64,000 bases of DNA from Falsihalocynthiibacter arcticus (GTDB lineage Bacteria > Pseudomonadota > Alphaproteobacteria > Rhodobacterales > Rhodobacteraceae). Of the stretch, positions 17,474 through 26,036 are shown piece after piece. The stretch is taken from positions 2,013,501 to 2,077,500 of the forward strand of contig NZ_CP014327.1 in the NCBI RefSeq assembly GCF_000812665.2, given 5' to 3'. Both the position numbers and the translations under genes were made by a program. Under the pieces are notes generated by a model, which worked only from the letters and a program-made list of their open reading frames with translations, had not been told where the DNA came from and ran no database searches. Numbering within the stretch: the stretch's first letter is position 1; every line of letters starts with the position of its first letter.

Positions 17474-17758
17474 ATGGGGATTTTGAAACAGACATGGGCG
17501 GTTTTGGCCATTTTGTGCTGGGGATCTGCCTCAATCGAAGGGAATTGTTTGCCTCCGATAGCGTCCTTTATGCCGACCGATGCCGATGCTGTTCGGGCGT
17601 ATGCTGACTTGTTGAGACGCGACGCAGAGACATACTTTGACGATGTCGAGCAGTACTTTCGGTGCCAGGACGAGGAGCGACGAGAGGTGTTTGAGCAAGC
17701 GCGAGCGGTCAGCGAAGACTATGCGCAGATTTTTGAAATTTTGTGGAGTGAGAGTTAG
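17474..17758 (+). CDS. Small exported protein of unknown function
   Basis: A 94-residue protein with an N-terminal hydrophobic segment (about 6-22, VLAILCWGSASIEG) that looks like a signal peptide, followed by an acidic helical region AYADLLRRDAETYFDDVEQY and a single mature-region CQ motif. It is transcribed divergently from the virB operon with about 135 bp between them. I do not recognise the family; the location suggests a role in transfer such as entry exclusion or pilus function, which is inference. Confidence 0.6.
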   Translation: MGILKQTWAVLAILCWGSASIEGNCLPPIASFMPTDADAVRAYADLLRRDAETYFDDVEQYFRCQDEERREVFEQARAVSEDYAQIFEILWSES

Positions 17759-17992
17759 GGGCCAGCCAGCGCCGATGCAAAAGCGGCCACCCACTATTGT
17801 GGTGACGAAGGTCGCCAATGTGGGCCAAAGTTAGTTTTCGCAACTGTCTTACCGAAGCCCGCGTTGGAGATCACAGAAGCAGACAGCGGTTCCTTTGTTT
17901 TCTCCCTACACGCGGCGCTAAACCCAATTCGAAAGAACTTCCAGCATCGTTGAAATACGTTGCGTGAAATTGGAGCGGTCCTCAAGACGAAC

Positions 17993-18021
17993 GAGGACGG
18001 CCTAAATTTTCGACCGTCCTC
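17993..18021. repeat. Inverted repeat downstream of the LysRS-like gene
   Basis: Arms GAGGACGG (17993-18000) and CCGTCCTC (18014-18021) form an 8-bp hairpin with a 13-nt A+T-rich loop. It lies 19 bp after the stop of the LysRS-like gene and could end that transcript, but no T run follows, so it is not a clear intrinsic terminator. The rest of 17759-18039 shows no gene. Confidence 0.4.
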
Positions 18022-18039
18022 ATTTGACATAATGCGAGG

Positions 18040-19545
18040 TTACGAGAGCGGAAACGGCACAACGTCCGAGATGCGCTTTGTCCCCGTTATCACCATGACG
18101 ATCCGGTCCAGGCCGATACCAAGTCCCCCGGCCTGAGGCATTCCGTCATCAATAGCCGACAAAAAGTACTCATCCACACCGTAAGGCTCATCCCGTACCA
18201 GATCCTGCCCTTCCAAGCGCTTGCGCTGTTCCAGCGGGTCGTTCAGTTCACTGTAGGCGTTGGCGATTTCCATGCCGCCTATATAAGCTTCGAACCTCTC
18301 CGTTAGCCGCCGGTCGTCGCGATGGACCTTGGTCAGCGGGCTTGTTTCAACCGGGTGATCTATGACGAAACAGGGACCGACAAGCGAATCTTCGACGTGG
18401 TCTTCGAAAATTGCGGTCAGCAATTCGCCCCAGCTTGATGGCTGCTCTGCGAGATCTGCGCCTGGGTTGCGTTCCTGCCAGGCATCCTTCAGCGCAGTAA
18501 GCGTTACGTCACACGCCGCAAGGTTCAGCTCGCGCGCGACAAGATCCAGCATTCGAAAGCGTGGCCACGGCCGTTCGAAATCGATCAGGGCGTCGTTCAA
18601 ACGCACCCGAAACTGGCCCCAAATCTCTTTGACCGCTGCGCCAACCAATCGTTCAGTCAGTTCCATCATGTCTTCATAATCTTGCCACGCGGCATAGCAT
18701 TCAAAGGCCATGAAACTGGGTTGATGAGTGTGGTCGATCCCCTCATTACGAAAATTGCGGCCAATCTCGTAAACCTTTTCCAGCCCGCCTGCTAAGGCGC
18801 GCTTGAGATCCGGTTCTGGCGACACTCTAAGATACAGTTCCTGCCCTTTGGAGCCCTTTGCTTGGGTCGTAAAAGGCGTCGCCGCGGCACCGCCAAAGTA
18901 GGGACCAAGGATGGAGGTTTGCAATTCAAGGAAACCTTCTTGCTCCATAATCCTGCGGAACACTGAAAGAACTGTGGCATGGGCTCGCAGATTTTCTGTC
19001 AAAACAGAATTGGTCATAAGATCGACATGACGGTCGTGGCGCAACAGCGCGCCGCGATCGGCTCGCGCACCGTGTCGGGTACCGTCCGATGCCAACTTGC
19101 CTAGACCAGCGCTGGTCGCCGCTTTGCACAGCACCTGAAGCGTCTTAACGCTGATTGTGGTCTGGCCCCGCGAGGTTCGGGTAAGCGTGCCTTCGATTCC
19201 AACGATGTCATTGACATCTAGATGCGGCAACATTCCCCAAAACACCAACGACACGTCGTCAATCTTAACGCGCAGCTGGATGATGGCGTGTTCCTGCATG
19301 AGGTCTGCGAACCAGATGCCGCCCACGTGGCGAAGTGCGGTAAGTCGCCCGGCTACACGCAGCACTGGCCGATCAGTTTCAGCCAGTTCGGCGTGTTCGT
19401 GGTACAGTATCTCGAGGTCGCGTACCTTGTGCGTCGGTCGGTAGGCTTTCGCTGGGAATAGGTCTATTCCCATGGCTTCTAGAGCTTGGCGGTTAGCCAG
19501 GCGCGATTGACGGTCATCGTCTTTAACGTTGGAGATATGATTCAT
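18040..19545 (-). CDS. Class II lysyl-tRNA synthetase-like protein (accessory)
   Basis: A 501-residue protein colinear with class II LysRS (LysS): an N-terminal OB-fold anticodon-binding domain (about 60-150, VLRVAGRLTALRHVGGIWFA), then a class II catalytic core with motif 2 FRNEG at about 262 and motif 3 GLGIGLDRIVM near 474. Lysine-pocket positions look retained: RVSPEPDLKR corresponds to the canonical RIAPELYLKR, and NAYSELNDP to NGFSELND. The usual RHNPEFTMMELY is changed to THQPSFMAFECY, and the linker after the OB fold is divergent. Rhodobacterales generally use a class I LysRS for translation, so a class II copy on a mobile element is not housekeeping. It lies 13 bp after the decarboxylase gene in a three-gene operon. 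It could charge tRNA, act on a peptide or metabolite, or give resistance; none is proven. Confidence 0.85.
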   Translation of the reverse strand: MNHISNVKDDDRQSRLANRQALEAMGIDLFPAKAYRPTHKVRDLEILYHEHAELAETDRPVLRVAGRLTALRHVGGIWFADLMQEHAIIQLRVKIDDVSLVFWGMLPHLDVNDIVGIEGTLTRTSRGQTTISVKTLQVLCKAATSAGLGKLASDGTRHGARADRGALLRHDRHVDLMTNSVLTENLRAHATVLSVFRRIMEQEGFLELQTSILGPYFGGAAATPFTTQAKGSKGQELYLRVSPEPDLKRALAGGLEKVYEIGRNFRNEGIDHTHQPSFMAFECYAAWQDYEDMMELTERLVGAAVKEIWGQFRVRLNDALIDFERPWPRFRMLDLVARELNLAACDVTLTALKDAWQERNPGADLAEQPSSWGELLTAIFEDHVEDSLVGPCFVIDHPVETSPLTKVHRDDRRLTERFEAYIGGMEIANAYSELNDPLEQRKRLEGQDLVRDEPYGVDEYFLSAIDDGMPQAGGLGIGLDRIVMVITGTKRISDVVPFPLS

Positions 19546-19558
19546 GGAATTCTCTTTC

Positions 19559-21076
19559 TCAATTGCTGTTGTTGTGAGTTGGATTGCGGTCGACGACTGT
19601 CAGGCCAACCGTGTCGATGTTGCCAGCGATGCCTTTAAGCCGCGACCCGGCCGCCTGCACGGCACGCAGATAGTCCACCACGTCCTGACGGATCACTTCG
19701 CCGGGCTGGAGAAGCGCCGAACCCGGCGGGTAAGCAGACACCGGCTGTGCCGCGATCATTCCGACCGCTTCGTCGGGTAACGCCTGACGGTGGCGAGATA
19801 GCTGGGCCTCGTGCAGAGGCATGACTGTCGTGCCGATCTGTTCTGGCGGTGGGCAAAGCTTGGGGACCGGCTGGCCAATACGGCCACCTCGCTCGATGAT
19901 CTCGCCCAAATCGCTGACGATCTCAGGCCATGCCTCAACGTGTTGCGATCCGAAGAGGAACAGCAGGGAACTCAGTGTCGCCTTTTCTAGGTCCTTGCCG
20001 TAGTGCGCAGCAAAGGCTTCGAGAATGTCGTACCCCAGCAAGCCGGTCCCACGCACGTCGATCAGGATGTGGGTCGGATCGACGATAATGCCCGGGCCCA
20101 GATGCTCGGGGCGAACCAGTGAAACGCCGGGCAACGCATCCAGAGCTTCGGCAAAGGATTGCGCCTCGTGCTGTAGCTGTTTGGCCAGAGACTGTCCTTC
20201 GGGGGCCAGCCACCTGCTCACCGTCTGTTCAACCATGCAATACAACAGGAACGGCGGCGACGTGGAAATCAGGCCGATATCTGCAAAGCGCATGAACTCG
20301 GCGGCCAGCGCTTCGTCGTTGAATAGTGCGACTGACATGCCGGACAAGCCGATACCCGATTTGTGTAGCGACATGACACCAGCGTGAGCTGCCGTCACCA
20401 TGGTTTCAGGGAAGCCCGCGTCTGACAACAGTCCCTGCAATGCGCCCCATGCAGCGTCGACTATCAGCCGTGCGCCGTGATCGTCGCAAACGCGGCGCAA
20501 CGCGGCGATGTCCCCGATCATAAACCCGTCATAGGATGGGTTGGTGATCCAAACCGCTTGGACGGTTTTGGCGGCGGTCAGAGCAGCATCCAGAACCTCA
20601 GGCGAAAGCGGCCTGCGCAGTTGAACGTCCTGGTCAAAGGGCTGGTTGAGGTAACTGACTTGGCGTACGTGGGCGAGGGTCAGGCCGCCCGTCACGCTGG
20701 CATGACAGCCGCGATCCACCAGAACATGGGCGTCGGGTCCACAAATCGTCCCGATTGCTAGCGCCAAGACGATGTTGTTCAGACTGGAGCCATGCGGCGT
20801 GATGATCGCGCGCTCAACATTATAGCACTGGGCGACCAATTCGGACAAAGCCCGAATAGGGCCGTCGCCCCGGCCCATCACATCGTCAATGTCGGGATTT
20901 GACATCGAATTGTCGAGCGCATTCAACATCTGGGTGATTGCGCCGATCACTTCATCGCTTAGCGAAGCGGCGTCGTGGCCCGCCATAAGACGGGCCATCA
21001 GCGGACGATCAGATAGATGTTCGGCCAGGTCCTGTGCCATTTTGCCGAGGTTCGAGATCGGTTTCATATTATTCAT
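19559..21076 (-). CDS. Orn/Lys/Arg decarboxylase-family PLP enzyme
   Basis: A 505-residue fold-type-I PLP enzyme. The PLP lysine is in SLHKSGIGLSG at about 239, with VDRGCHASVTGG (ring-stacking His) near 125-135 and LIVDAAWGALQG (Asp to the pyridine N) near 205. The C-terminal domain has YPPGSALLQPGEVI, as in the short YaaO/SpeA-type decarboxylases of about 480 residues. Substrate cannot be read from sequence; lysine, arginine and ornithine are options. The ATG at 21076 has an AGAGGA ribosome site in front. Neighbours are a 90-aa peptide gene 26 bp upstream and the LysRS-like gene 13 bp downstream, which links lysine decarboxylation to lysine activation by inference. Confidence 0.85.
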   Translation of the reverse strand: MNNMKPISNLGKMAQDLAEHLSDRPLMARLMAGHDAASLSDEVIGAITQMLNALDNSMSNPDIDDVMGRGDGPIRALSELVAQCYNVERAIITPHGSSLNNIVLALAIGTICGPDAHVLVDRGCHASVTGGLTLAHVRQVSYLNQPFDQDVQLRRPLSPEVLDAALTAAKTVQAVWITNPSYDGFMIGDIAALRRVCDDHGARLIVDAAWGALQGLLSDAGFPETMVTAAHAGVMSLHKSGIGLSGMSVALFNDEALAAEFMRFADIGLISTSPPFLLYCMVEQTVSRWLAPEGQSLAKQLQHEAQSFAEALDALPGVSLVRPEHLGPGIIVDPTHILIDVRGTGLLGYDILEAFAAHYGKDLEKATLSSLLFLFGSQHVEAWPEIVSDLGEIIERGGRIGQPVPKLCPPPEQIGTTVMPLHEAQLSRHRQALPDEAVGMIAAQPVSAYPPGSALLQPGEVIRQDVVDYLRAVQAAGSRLKGIAGNIDTVGLTVVDRNPTHNNSN

Positions 21077-21102
21077 TTTCGTTGTCCTCTCCGGTGTAGG
21101 TA

Positions 21103-21375
21103 TCAGGCGCTCGGCTTGGTGCAGGGTGCGACGCTGGGGGTGCACAGACGCATGTCGGCAAGGCCGCGCATGAAAACCTGCGACAACCAGTTGCTTCGAT
21201 TGGCGCGGACCTTCCCCATGTGGCGAGCCAGTCCGCGACCGCTGCCACGGGGAAACGGAATCGTCTCGGCAGTGAATTCCGTGTTTTCCCGCGTTTGGTT
21301 CGGTTCATTCATTGATGAGTTGGTCATCGAATTGAGTGTCCCATGGCGCGGCTTGCTGGAAGGGTGGTTTGACAT
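21103..21375 (-). CDS. 90-aa peptide heading the LysRS/decarboxylase operon
   Basis: A small protein starting MSNHPSSKPRHGTLNSM with a strong AAGGAGAAA ribosome site 8 bases before the ATG at 21375. The first ~45 residues are polar, rich in S, T, N and P; the middle is basic (RGSGRGLARHMGKVRANR); the end carries two cysteines in LCTPSVAPCTKPSA. There is no signal peptide. I do not recognise a family. The layout (leader-like polar N-terminus, short Cys/Thr/Pro/Ser tail, enzymes directly downstream) is reminiscent of a precursor peptide, but an adaptor or regulatory protein is equally possible. Confidence 0.65.
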   Translation of the reverse strand: MSNHPSSKPRHGTLNSMTNSSMNEPNQTRENTEFTAETIPFPRGSGRGLARHMGKVRANRSNWLSQVFMRGLADMRLCTPSVAPCTKPSA

Positions 21376-21523
21376 TGCGCATTTCTCCTTGATCAGGGTG
21401 GATCTGTTGAGGCAGTCGCATTGGCGACAACGACGTTTTGAAGGAGAACACGCCAAGGAAGCAAAACGCTTGCCTCTAAACTGGGCCGGTTCAGCGCGGC
21501 CTTTTTGGCGCTTCGAGCAAGCC

Positions 21524-21553
21524 GCTTTATGGCTTTACGTAAAGCCGTAAAGC
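21524..21553. promoter_or_regulatory. GCTTTAC palindrome cluster in a divergent intergenic region
   Basis: A perfect 16-bp palindrome GGCTTTACGTAAAGCC lies at 21531-21546, flanked by a further GCTTTAT on the left and GTAAAGC on the right, so the 7-mer occurs four times in alternating orientation. It sits between the divergent 90-aa peptide gene and the 1025-aa HTH protein, about 55 bp before the latter's ATG. This is a likely operator, perhaps for the HTH protein itself. Confidence 0.6.
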
Positions 21554-21601
21554 CGACTACGTTAATTAGTCAGATGGTTTACAAAAGAGAGTTATCTTCG
21601 C

Positions 21602-24600
21602 ATGGGTGACAAGAAGATCGATGCTTTACAGAGAATTAATCTGATCCACTGGCACAATCTCTCGTGCCCGGATGGCAGCAGCAAATCCGTCAGGCCGTGG
21701 AAAAAGATGATGGCCAACGAAACCGGCGTTAGCCAACCCACCATAGCAAATCTCGTCAAAGCCCCTCTGTTCAACCATGGAAAGGGCTTTAGTCCTAAAA
21801 CGCTCGAGCAACTTTTTGAGCCAAGTGATGAAGCATTTCTTGCCATTCTGGGCTTCAACTCTGAAGCCGACCCCGAACTCACCTCGCCATCTAAGACGAA
21901 TCAGGCAATTCTGACTAAAGGGGGGCGTGTCGGGAGCCAGGATGACTATGTGGATCTCTGCATCGAATATGGGGTCGCGATCAACGGTAATCTGAAAGAG
22001 GCTGCGCAAGAACGGGCACAGCAACGTCTTGAAGGCGACAGAAACAAAGCCGGCCGTTGGCGCAGTGATGATGACGCTTATTGGTTCGAATTGAATTCGG
22101 CTAAACATAGGGGCACTGACCCTCCGGTTCCGATGCATCACAGCGAAATTCAGGCGGTCTCTGAATTATTTGAGGAGATGACAAAAAATGCGCGAACGTC
22201 TCGGACAACCCTGATCCTTTCGCCTCCTTACACTGGGGTCACGCATGCACTTCGCCGCCTGCTGCCAACAACCCCAAGCTTTGAGAGTTTCTATGGCGGC
22301 GGAGTCCATCACCTTCACATTGGCGCACTAGAATACCACTACACTGCCCGAGATCGTCTCCGGAAGCATATCCTCAATGAGACTGAGGAGCAGGGGGAGG
22401 GGCAAAATTCAGGCAAACTAGACGATCGATATATCAACCTTCCAGTCGAGACGAAGATCGCTAGACATCTACATTCTACAAACCAGCTGCTAATCATCCA
22501 CGGTGCTTCAGCCATCCCAAACCAGGCGAAGCAATTTATCAGGAAACTATCCGAAGAAATTGGCAAAATTTCGGAATCTGGCCCCTATAAGAGAGTGTCT
22601 AGGCTTGTTCTCACCACTTGGGAATCGATGTACATGGACCTCGTCGGCTATCAGCAATGCATCAATTTTTTTTATAGACCCAGCATTGAGAAGGACGATG
22701 CCGTCGCGTATTTTAACAAGTCTCTTGCCCACTATCGGATCGTGCGCGGCACGGTATCAAATACGAAGAGCCGTGCCGGTCCGAGGGCTGAGAACGCCAT
22801 CCAGAAGCGTGCTGGATATCACTACAGCGGAAAATCAGCATCGTTTACCGAATTTCCGAGCTCAGTTCGTTACCGGGCCTTCTGTGCGAGCGATTACATG
22901 AACCCGTCGCCCTTCGATCCTACACAAGGGATATGGAGCCGGGCAGATTCGGCTTGGCGCGGGGCAATCCCGGAAATTTCCGATTGTGTGACTGATATTC
23001 AATCTGACCTGCGTAACTACTCAGATCGTGAATTGGAGGATGACCTGCTGGCCCTGCGGGCGGTTTCAACTGGGCTCTTCTTCTTATCGTCCAAGATGAT
23101 CAAAAAACTGTCAATCAGCCCTATATCGAAATCCGCAGCCCAAGGCATAAAGATCACCGAACACCTTATGGAAAAGTATGTCGATGACATCACCGAAGAA
23201 CCGGGTGCTGACTTCCAGCGATACACGTCCCCGCTTCTTGTCAGATCCATTATTCAGGACGACTGGATGCGCCATGATAATGGTCTTTCCAGATACAAGA
23301 TACATGAGGGTCTCGGTGAAATCTTGCACGAGATGGCCTCAACGAACGATGCAGTGTCCGAAGAGGATCATCGGCATGAGGAAGTACCTTACGAATACCC
23401 TTGGGGCGACGGTAAGGTAGTTCTCGCTCTTGAATCGATCCGGCATTTTTCCCGGGCGGCGGCCTCAGCTCCGCCCTCAAGGAAGGCAAGCATCATTCGA
23501 AGAGCGCTAAACACCTATGACTCACTTTTGGAGGACGGGACATTCTCGGATCAGGATGGCAACGAAAGCCGCAGAAGTGCTGGCTACCTAAGTCGTTCTC
23601 ATGGTCTACATGCTATGAAGTACGAGGCGCTTTGCCTGCTGTCCGCAGATGGGCGGGGAAAAGAAGCCCCGATTGGCACTAGTGAGAAAGAGCAGCACAT
23701 CTTTTTCAGAGAACTTGGCATCACCTTAACACGCATGCTTTACCCAGACGATGCGATCAACGCCTTTGATCGTTGCCTGAAACTTACTGCAGTCTCGAAT
23801 TTTGATCAGTCCTATGTGTTGGCTCACGCGGTTTCCGCCAGCATTCTTCGCGGGGATCTCGAAATGGCCGCCGACTATTATAGGCAAGCCAGGGTAAGCG
23901 AAGCGCAAGAGGAGGACGCAGAACAACGCGAGAAGATTCGGGCTCGAAACGACGCTCGTTCGGCGATCATTGCCTTGGCATCCGGTAGGCGCGGGCATGC
24001 GCGCAGCTTATGGGACGCTATCGCTGAGGAAGGTATCACACCTTTCCATGGAGATCGTGCGACGAGCTATTTCGACGCCCATTTGGCATCACCGATCACC
24101 TTGAATCGAGACCGGGCCTTATCGGACAAACTCTGGTCTTCTATCGAGCGCGCCTCTCATGTGGCTCTCGACCATGGATTTGAACATGAACGTCTGAGCA
24201 TTGATATTCGTAAGGCCACATTTGCTCGTATTCTTGGATATCCGTCGACGGCAGAGGCGATCCTTGATCATGTCGGGCTGGACCTTGCGAAGCACAGTGG
24301 TTCCGAGATTCTTTTTAGAGAGTTCCAACTGGCAAGTGCCGAAACACTGCGCGCCCTGAAGCGCCCGCGATATGCTTTTGTCGCTTATGCGTGGCCAGCC
24401 TTCCAGTCGCTTAAAAGCAGGAGCACTAAATCCCTCATTAGAAAAGCGAGAAACCTATGCACAAAACTCATTAGCGATATGAACGTCGTCAAAAACGAAC
24501 TGGAGCCCGCCGTCGTATCAAATAAGTTCCGCGTCGAGATTGAAAGGTTCGCTGATGGAATTCACTACCCGCTGTTTTCCGTAGACCTTTTGCCGTTGAA

Positions 24601-24679
24601 TGACGACATAGAAAAGTATTTTATGTATCTTGCAGATCCTGAACGACGGTTGGAGTATAGGGTGCTTTTGAGAGATTGA
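21602..24679 (+). CDS. Large HTH / degenerate P-loop / TPR-like protein
   Basis: A 1025-residue protein with no close family that I recognise. Residues 33-53 (KKMMANETGVSQPTIANLVK) form an XRE-like helix-turn-helix. A region near 202-215, LILSPPYTGVTHALRRL, sits where a STAND/AAA P-loop would be, but the G-x-G-K-T core is replaced (PPYTGVTH), and the Walker-B-like strand LLIIHGASAIP near 298 has His for Asp. From about 640 the protein is helical with TPR-like repeats (MLYPDDAINAFDRCLKL, LRGDLEMAADYYRQARV). The layout matches STAND-type signal proteins with a dead nucleotide site. It is divergent from the LysRS/decarboxylase operon and may control it, or be a defence protein. The ATG at 21602 opens the HTH domain. 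Confidence 0.8.
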   Translation: MGDKKIDALQRINLIHWHNLSCPDGSSKSVRPWKKMMANETGVSQPTIANLVKAPLFNHGKGFSPKTLEQLFEPSDEAFLAILGFNSEADPELTSPSKTNQAILTKGGRVGSQDDYVDLCIEYGVAINGNLKEAAQERAQQRLEGDRNKAGRWRSDDDAYWFELNSAKHRGTDPPVPMHHSEIQAVSELFEEMTKNARTSRTTLILSPPYTGVTHALRRLLPTTPSFESFYGGGVHHLHIGALEYHYTARDRLRKHILNETEEQGEGQNSGKLDDRYINLPVETKIARHLHSTNQLLIIHGASAIPNQAKQFIRKLSEEIGKISESGPYKRVSRLVLTTWESMYMDLVGYQQCINFFYRPSIEKDDAVAYFNKSLAHYRIVRGTVSNTKSRAGPRAENAIQKRAGYHYSGKSASFTEFPSSVRYRAFCASDYMNPSPFDPTQGIWSRADSAWRGAIPEISDCVTDIQSDLRNYSDRELEDDLLALRAVSTGLFFLSSKMIKKLSISPISKSAAQGIKITEHLMEKYVDDITEEPGADFQRYTSPLLVRSIIQDDWMRHDNGLSRYKIHEGLGEILHEMASTNDAVSEEDHRHEEVPYEYPWGDGKVVLALESIRHFSRAAASAPPSRKASIIRRALNTYDSLLEDGTFSDQDGNESRRSAGYLSRSHGLHAMKYEALCLLSADGRGKEAPIGTSEKEQHIFFRELGITLTRMLYPDDAINAFDRCLKLTAVSNFDQSYVLAHAVSASILRGDLEMAADYYRQARVSEAQEEDAEQREKIRARNDARSAIIALASGRRGHARSLWDAIAEEGITPFHGDRATSYFDAHLASPITLNRDRALSDKLWSSIERASHVALDHGFEHERLSIDIRKATFARILGYPSTAEAILDHVGLDLAKHSGSEILFREFQLASAETLRALKRPRYAFVAYAWPAFQSLKSRSTKSLIRKARNLCTKLISDMNVVKNELEPAVVSNKFRVEIERFADGIHYPLFSVDLLPLNDDIEKYFMYLADPERRLEYRVLLRD

Positions 24680-24820
24680 TTTCTGGAGGCCGCCATTTTC
24701 AAAGATCGAATGCTTGTCAGGGTGCGCTTCTTGAGCAAATTTGAGTTTTCGAGAGTGAGAGGGGCAGACGGGCATTCATACGCGTTGCTGCATCCGGTTG
24801 AGTCTGCACGACTTCTGTCG

Positions 24821-25021
24821 TTAGCTGCGATTTGAGCTAAGGTCCGGATTGCTTTGTTGCTCTGGACAGCTTGGCGTTTCAGACAGGTTATCTTCATAAA
24901 GCGCAGCCTGCGTGTCGCCGTTATCCCACCGATACAGCAAGCCGACTTCAACGCTAGTTTTGATGCACGTAATGCGGCCGATGGCTTCGGCTGCTGTGCG
25001 GATATTTTCAAATTCGGGCAC
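24821..25021 (-). CDS. Small partner protein downstream of the XRE regulator
   Basis: A 66-residue protein with a GTG start 2 bases after the stop of the XRE gene, reading MPEFENIRTAAEAIGRITC. The first 45 residues have ordered composition (RWDNGDTQAALYEDN), the last 20 are polar. I do not recognise a domain. The tight spacing supports a two-gene operon with the regulator. A longer overlapping frame from 25023 reads like a shadow. Confidence 0.5.
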   Translation of the reverse strand: MPEFENIRTAAEAIGRITCIKTSVEVGLLYRWDNGDTQAALYEDNLSETPSCPEQQSNPDLSSNRS

Positions 25022-25023
25022 AA

Positions 25024-25236
25024 CTAGCCCCTCTCGTTAAACAATTCCTTGGGATCGACGTCGAGAGCATCCGCGATCCGCTCCAGAACATCGATTGACG
25101 CTGAATTTTTGGCGAGCTCGATCTCGCTGATATAGCTGCGATCCACTTCAGCAGCTAAAGCTAGTTGTTCTTGGCTCAATCCTTTGGAATTTCTTAGATT
25201 CCGGACATTTAACCCTACTCGATCCCGTAATTTCAT
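25024..25236 (-). CDS. XRE-family transcriptional regulator
   Basis: A 70-residue single-domain Cro/CI-type helix-turn-helix protein (LSQEQLALAAEVDRSYISEIE covers the HTH; NSASIDVLERIADALDVDP follows as usual). It is the full domain with nothing added. A perfect palindrome 37 bp upstream of its ATG is a likely operator, so it probably controls itself. Such proteins commonly regulate excision or transfer on mobile elements. Confidence 0.88.
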   Translation of the reverse strand: MKLRDRVGLNVRNLRNSKGLSQEQLALAAEVDRSYISEIELAKNSASIDVLERIADALDVDPKELFNERG

Positions 25237-25272
25237 GGCCTGTATTCGGCCAGATCACAGGAATTGCTCTAC

Positions 25273-25284
25273 GGAATATATTCC
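25273..25284. promoter_or_regulatory. GGAATATATTCC palindrome upstream of the XRE gene
   Basis: A perfect 12-bp palindrome located 37-48 bp before the XRE start codon, in the right place to be its operator. A second inverted repeat (GCGAGCAT at 25296-25303 and ATGCTCGC at 25314-25321) lies just beyond it, towards the divergent TrbM-like gene. Confidence 0.5.
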
Positions 25285-25394
25285 ACAAAACGCGCGCGAG
25301 CATCACAAAGTGTATGCTCGCATATGGTGTGAAGGGGGAAGTTGAGTGAAACTAATCAATATTATTGTAATGTAGTCGGAAGGTATCTATTGAA

Positions 25395-26036
25395 ATGTCG
25401 CTCAAAATCATCCGCAACTGGCTTAGCGGCCTAGCCCTAGCTTTGATTTCCGGCACCGCTCCGCAAGCCGCAAAGGCCTATCAAGTTGATTGTGCCATTC
25501 TGCTTTGCCTTGCTGGTGGATGGCCAGCTTCAGCAGAATGTGCGCATGCCCGTGCCGTGTTCATCAGGCGGATCACGCCTTGGCCGATCGAGCCGCCGTT
25601 GCAAATTTGGCGATGTCCGATTGGTGTGGCGGAACTGGGTCCTCTTCAAAGCACGGTTCCTCGTGTTTGGCAGACAAGTGTTCAGGCCGACGTGGGTTTT
25701 GCTCAGGTCATCCTGGCTCAGGTCGTGGAGGGTCGTGCTGATGTCGATATTAGCGGCTTGGAGTTCGATTTCGTGCGTTCGATCCGCGTTTGGGACGTGC
25801 GCCACTATAGCCATCGTGAACGTGGGCGCGACGAAGATTGCTCTGAAAGCCACAACATGAGGCTAGGGACCTATGGCACCCAGGGCGAGTTTGGGTGGCA
25901 GCGCACCATGCCTGCGGCCGCCCCTCAATGGGTTCTGCCATCGCGTCGTTGCTTTTCGTCAAATTGGCGGCGAGGGGTTGGCGTCGAATGGGAAGATCAC
26001 GAAGGCAACCACGGATATGAGTGGGTGGCCTATTGA
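25395..26036 (+). CDS. Exported TrbM-like conjugal transfer protein
   Basis: A 213-residue exported protein. A signal peptide ends near PQAAKA (residue 28). It is followed by DCAILLCLAGGWPASAECA and a later IWRCPIG, the cysteine pattern seen in TrbM-type transfer proteins near their N-terminus. The rest (aromatic- and charge-rich, with RVWDVRHYSHRERGRDEDC) is not assigned to a domain. The ATG at 25395 fits the signal peptide. It ends 7 bases inside the end of a convergent gene. Confidence 0.65.
   Translation: MSLKIIRNWLSGLALALISGTAPQAAKAYQVDCAILLCLAGGWPASAECAHARAVFIRRITPWPIEPPLQIWRCPIGVAELGPLQSTVPRVWQTSVQADVGFAQVILAQVVEGRADVDISGLEFDFVRSIRVWDVRHYSHRERGRDEDCSESHNMRLGTYGTQGEFGWQRTMPAAAPQWVLPSRRCFSSNWRRGVGVEWEDHEGNHGYEWVAY

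Noticed and set aside
17794-18030. 78-residue minus-strand frame after the LysRS-like gene
   Set aside because: It runs through the inverted repeat, has no start signal and no domain; likely non-coding.
24565-25023. 152-residue minus-strand frame below the XRE gene
   Set aside because: It overlaps the better-coupled 66-aa frame and the end of the 1025-aa gene, and its composition is shadow-like.
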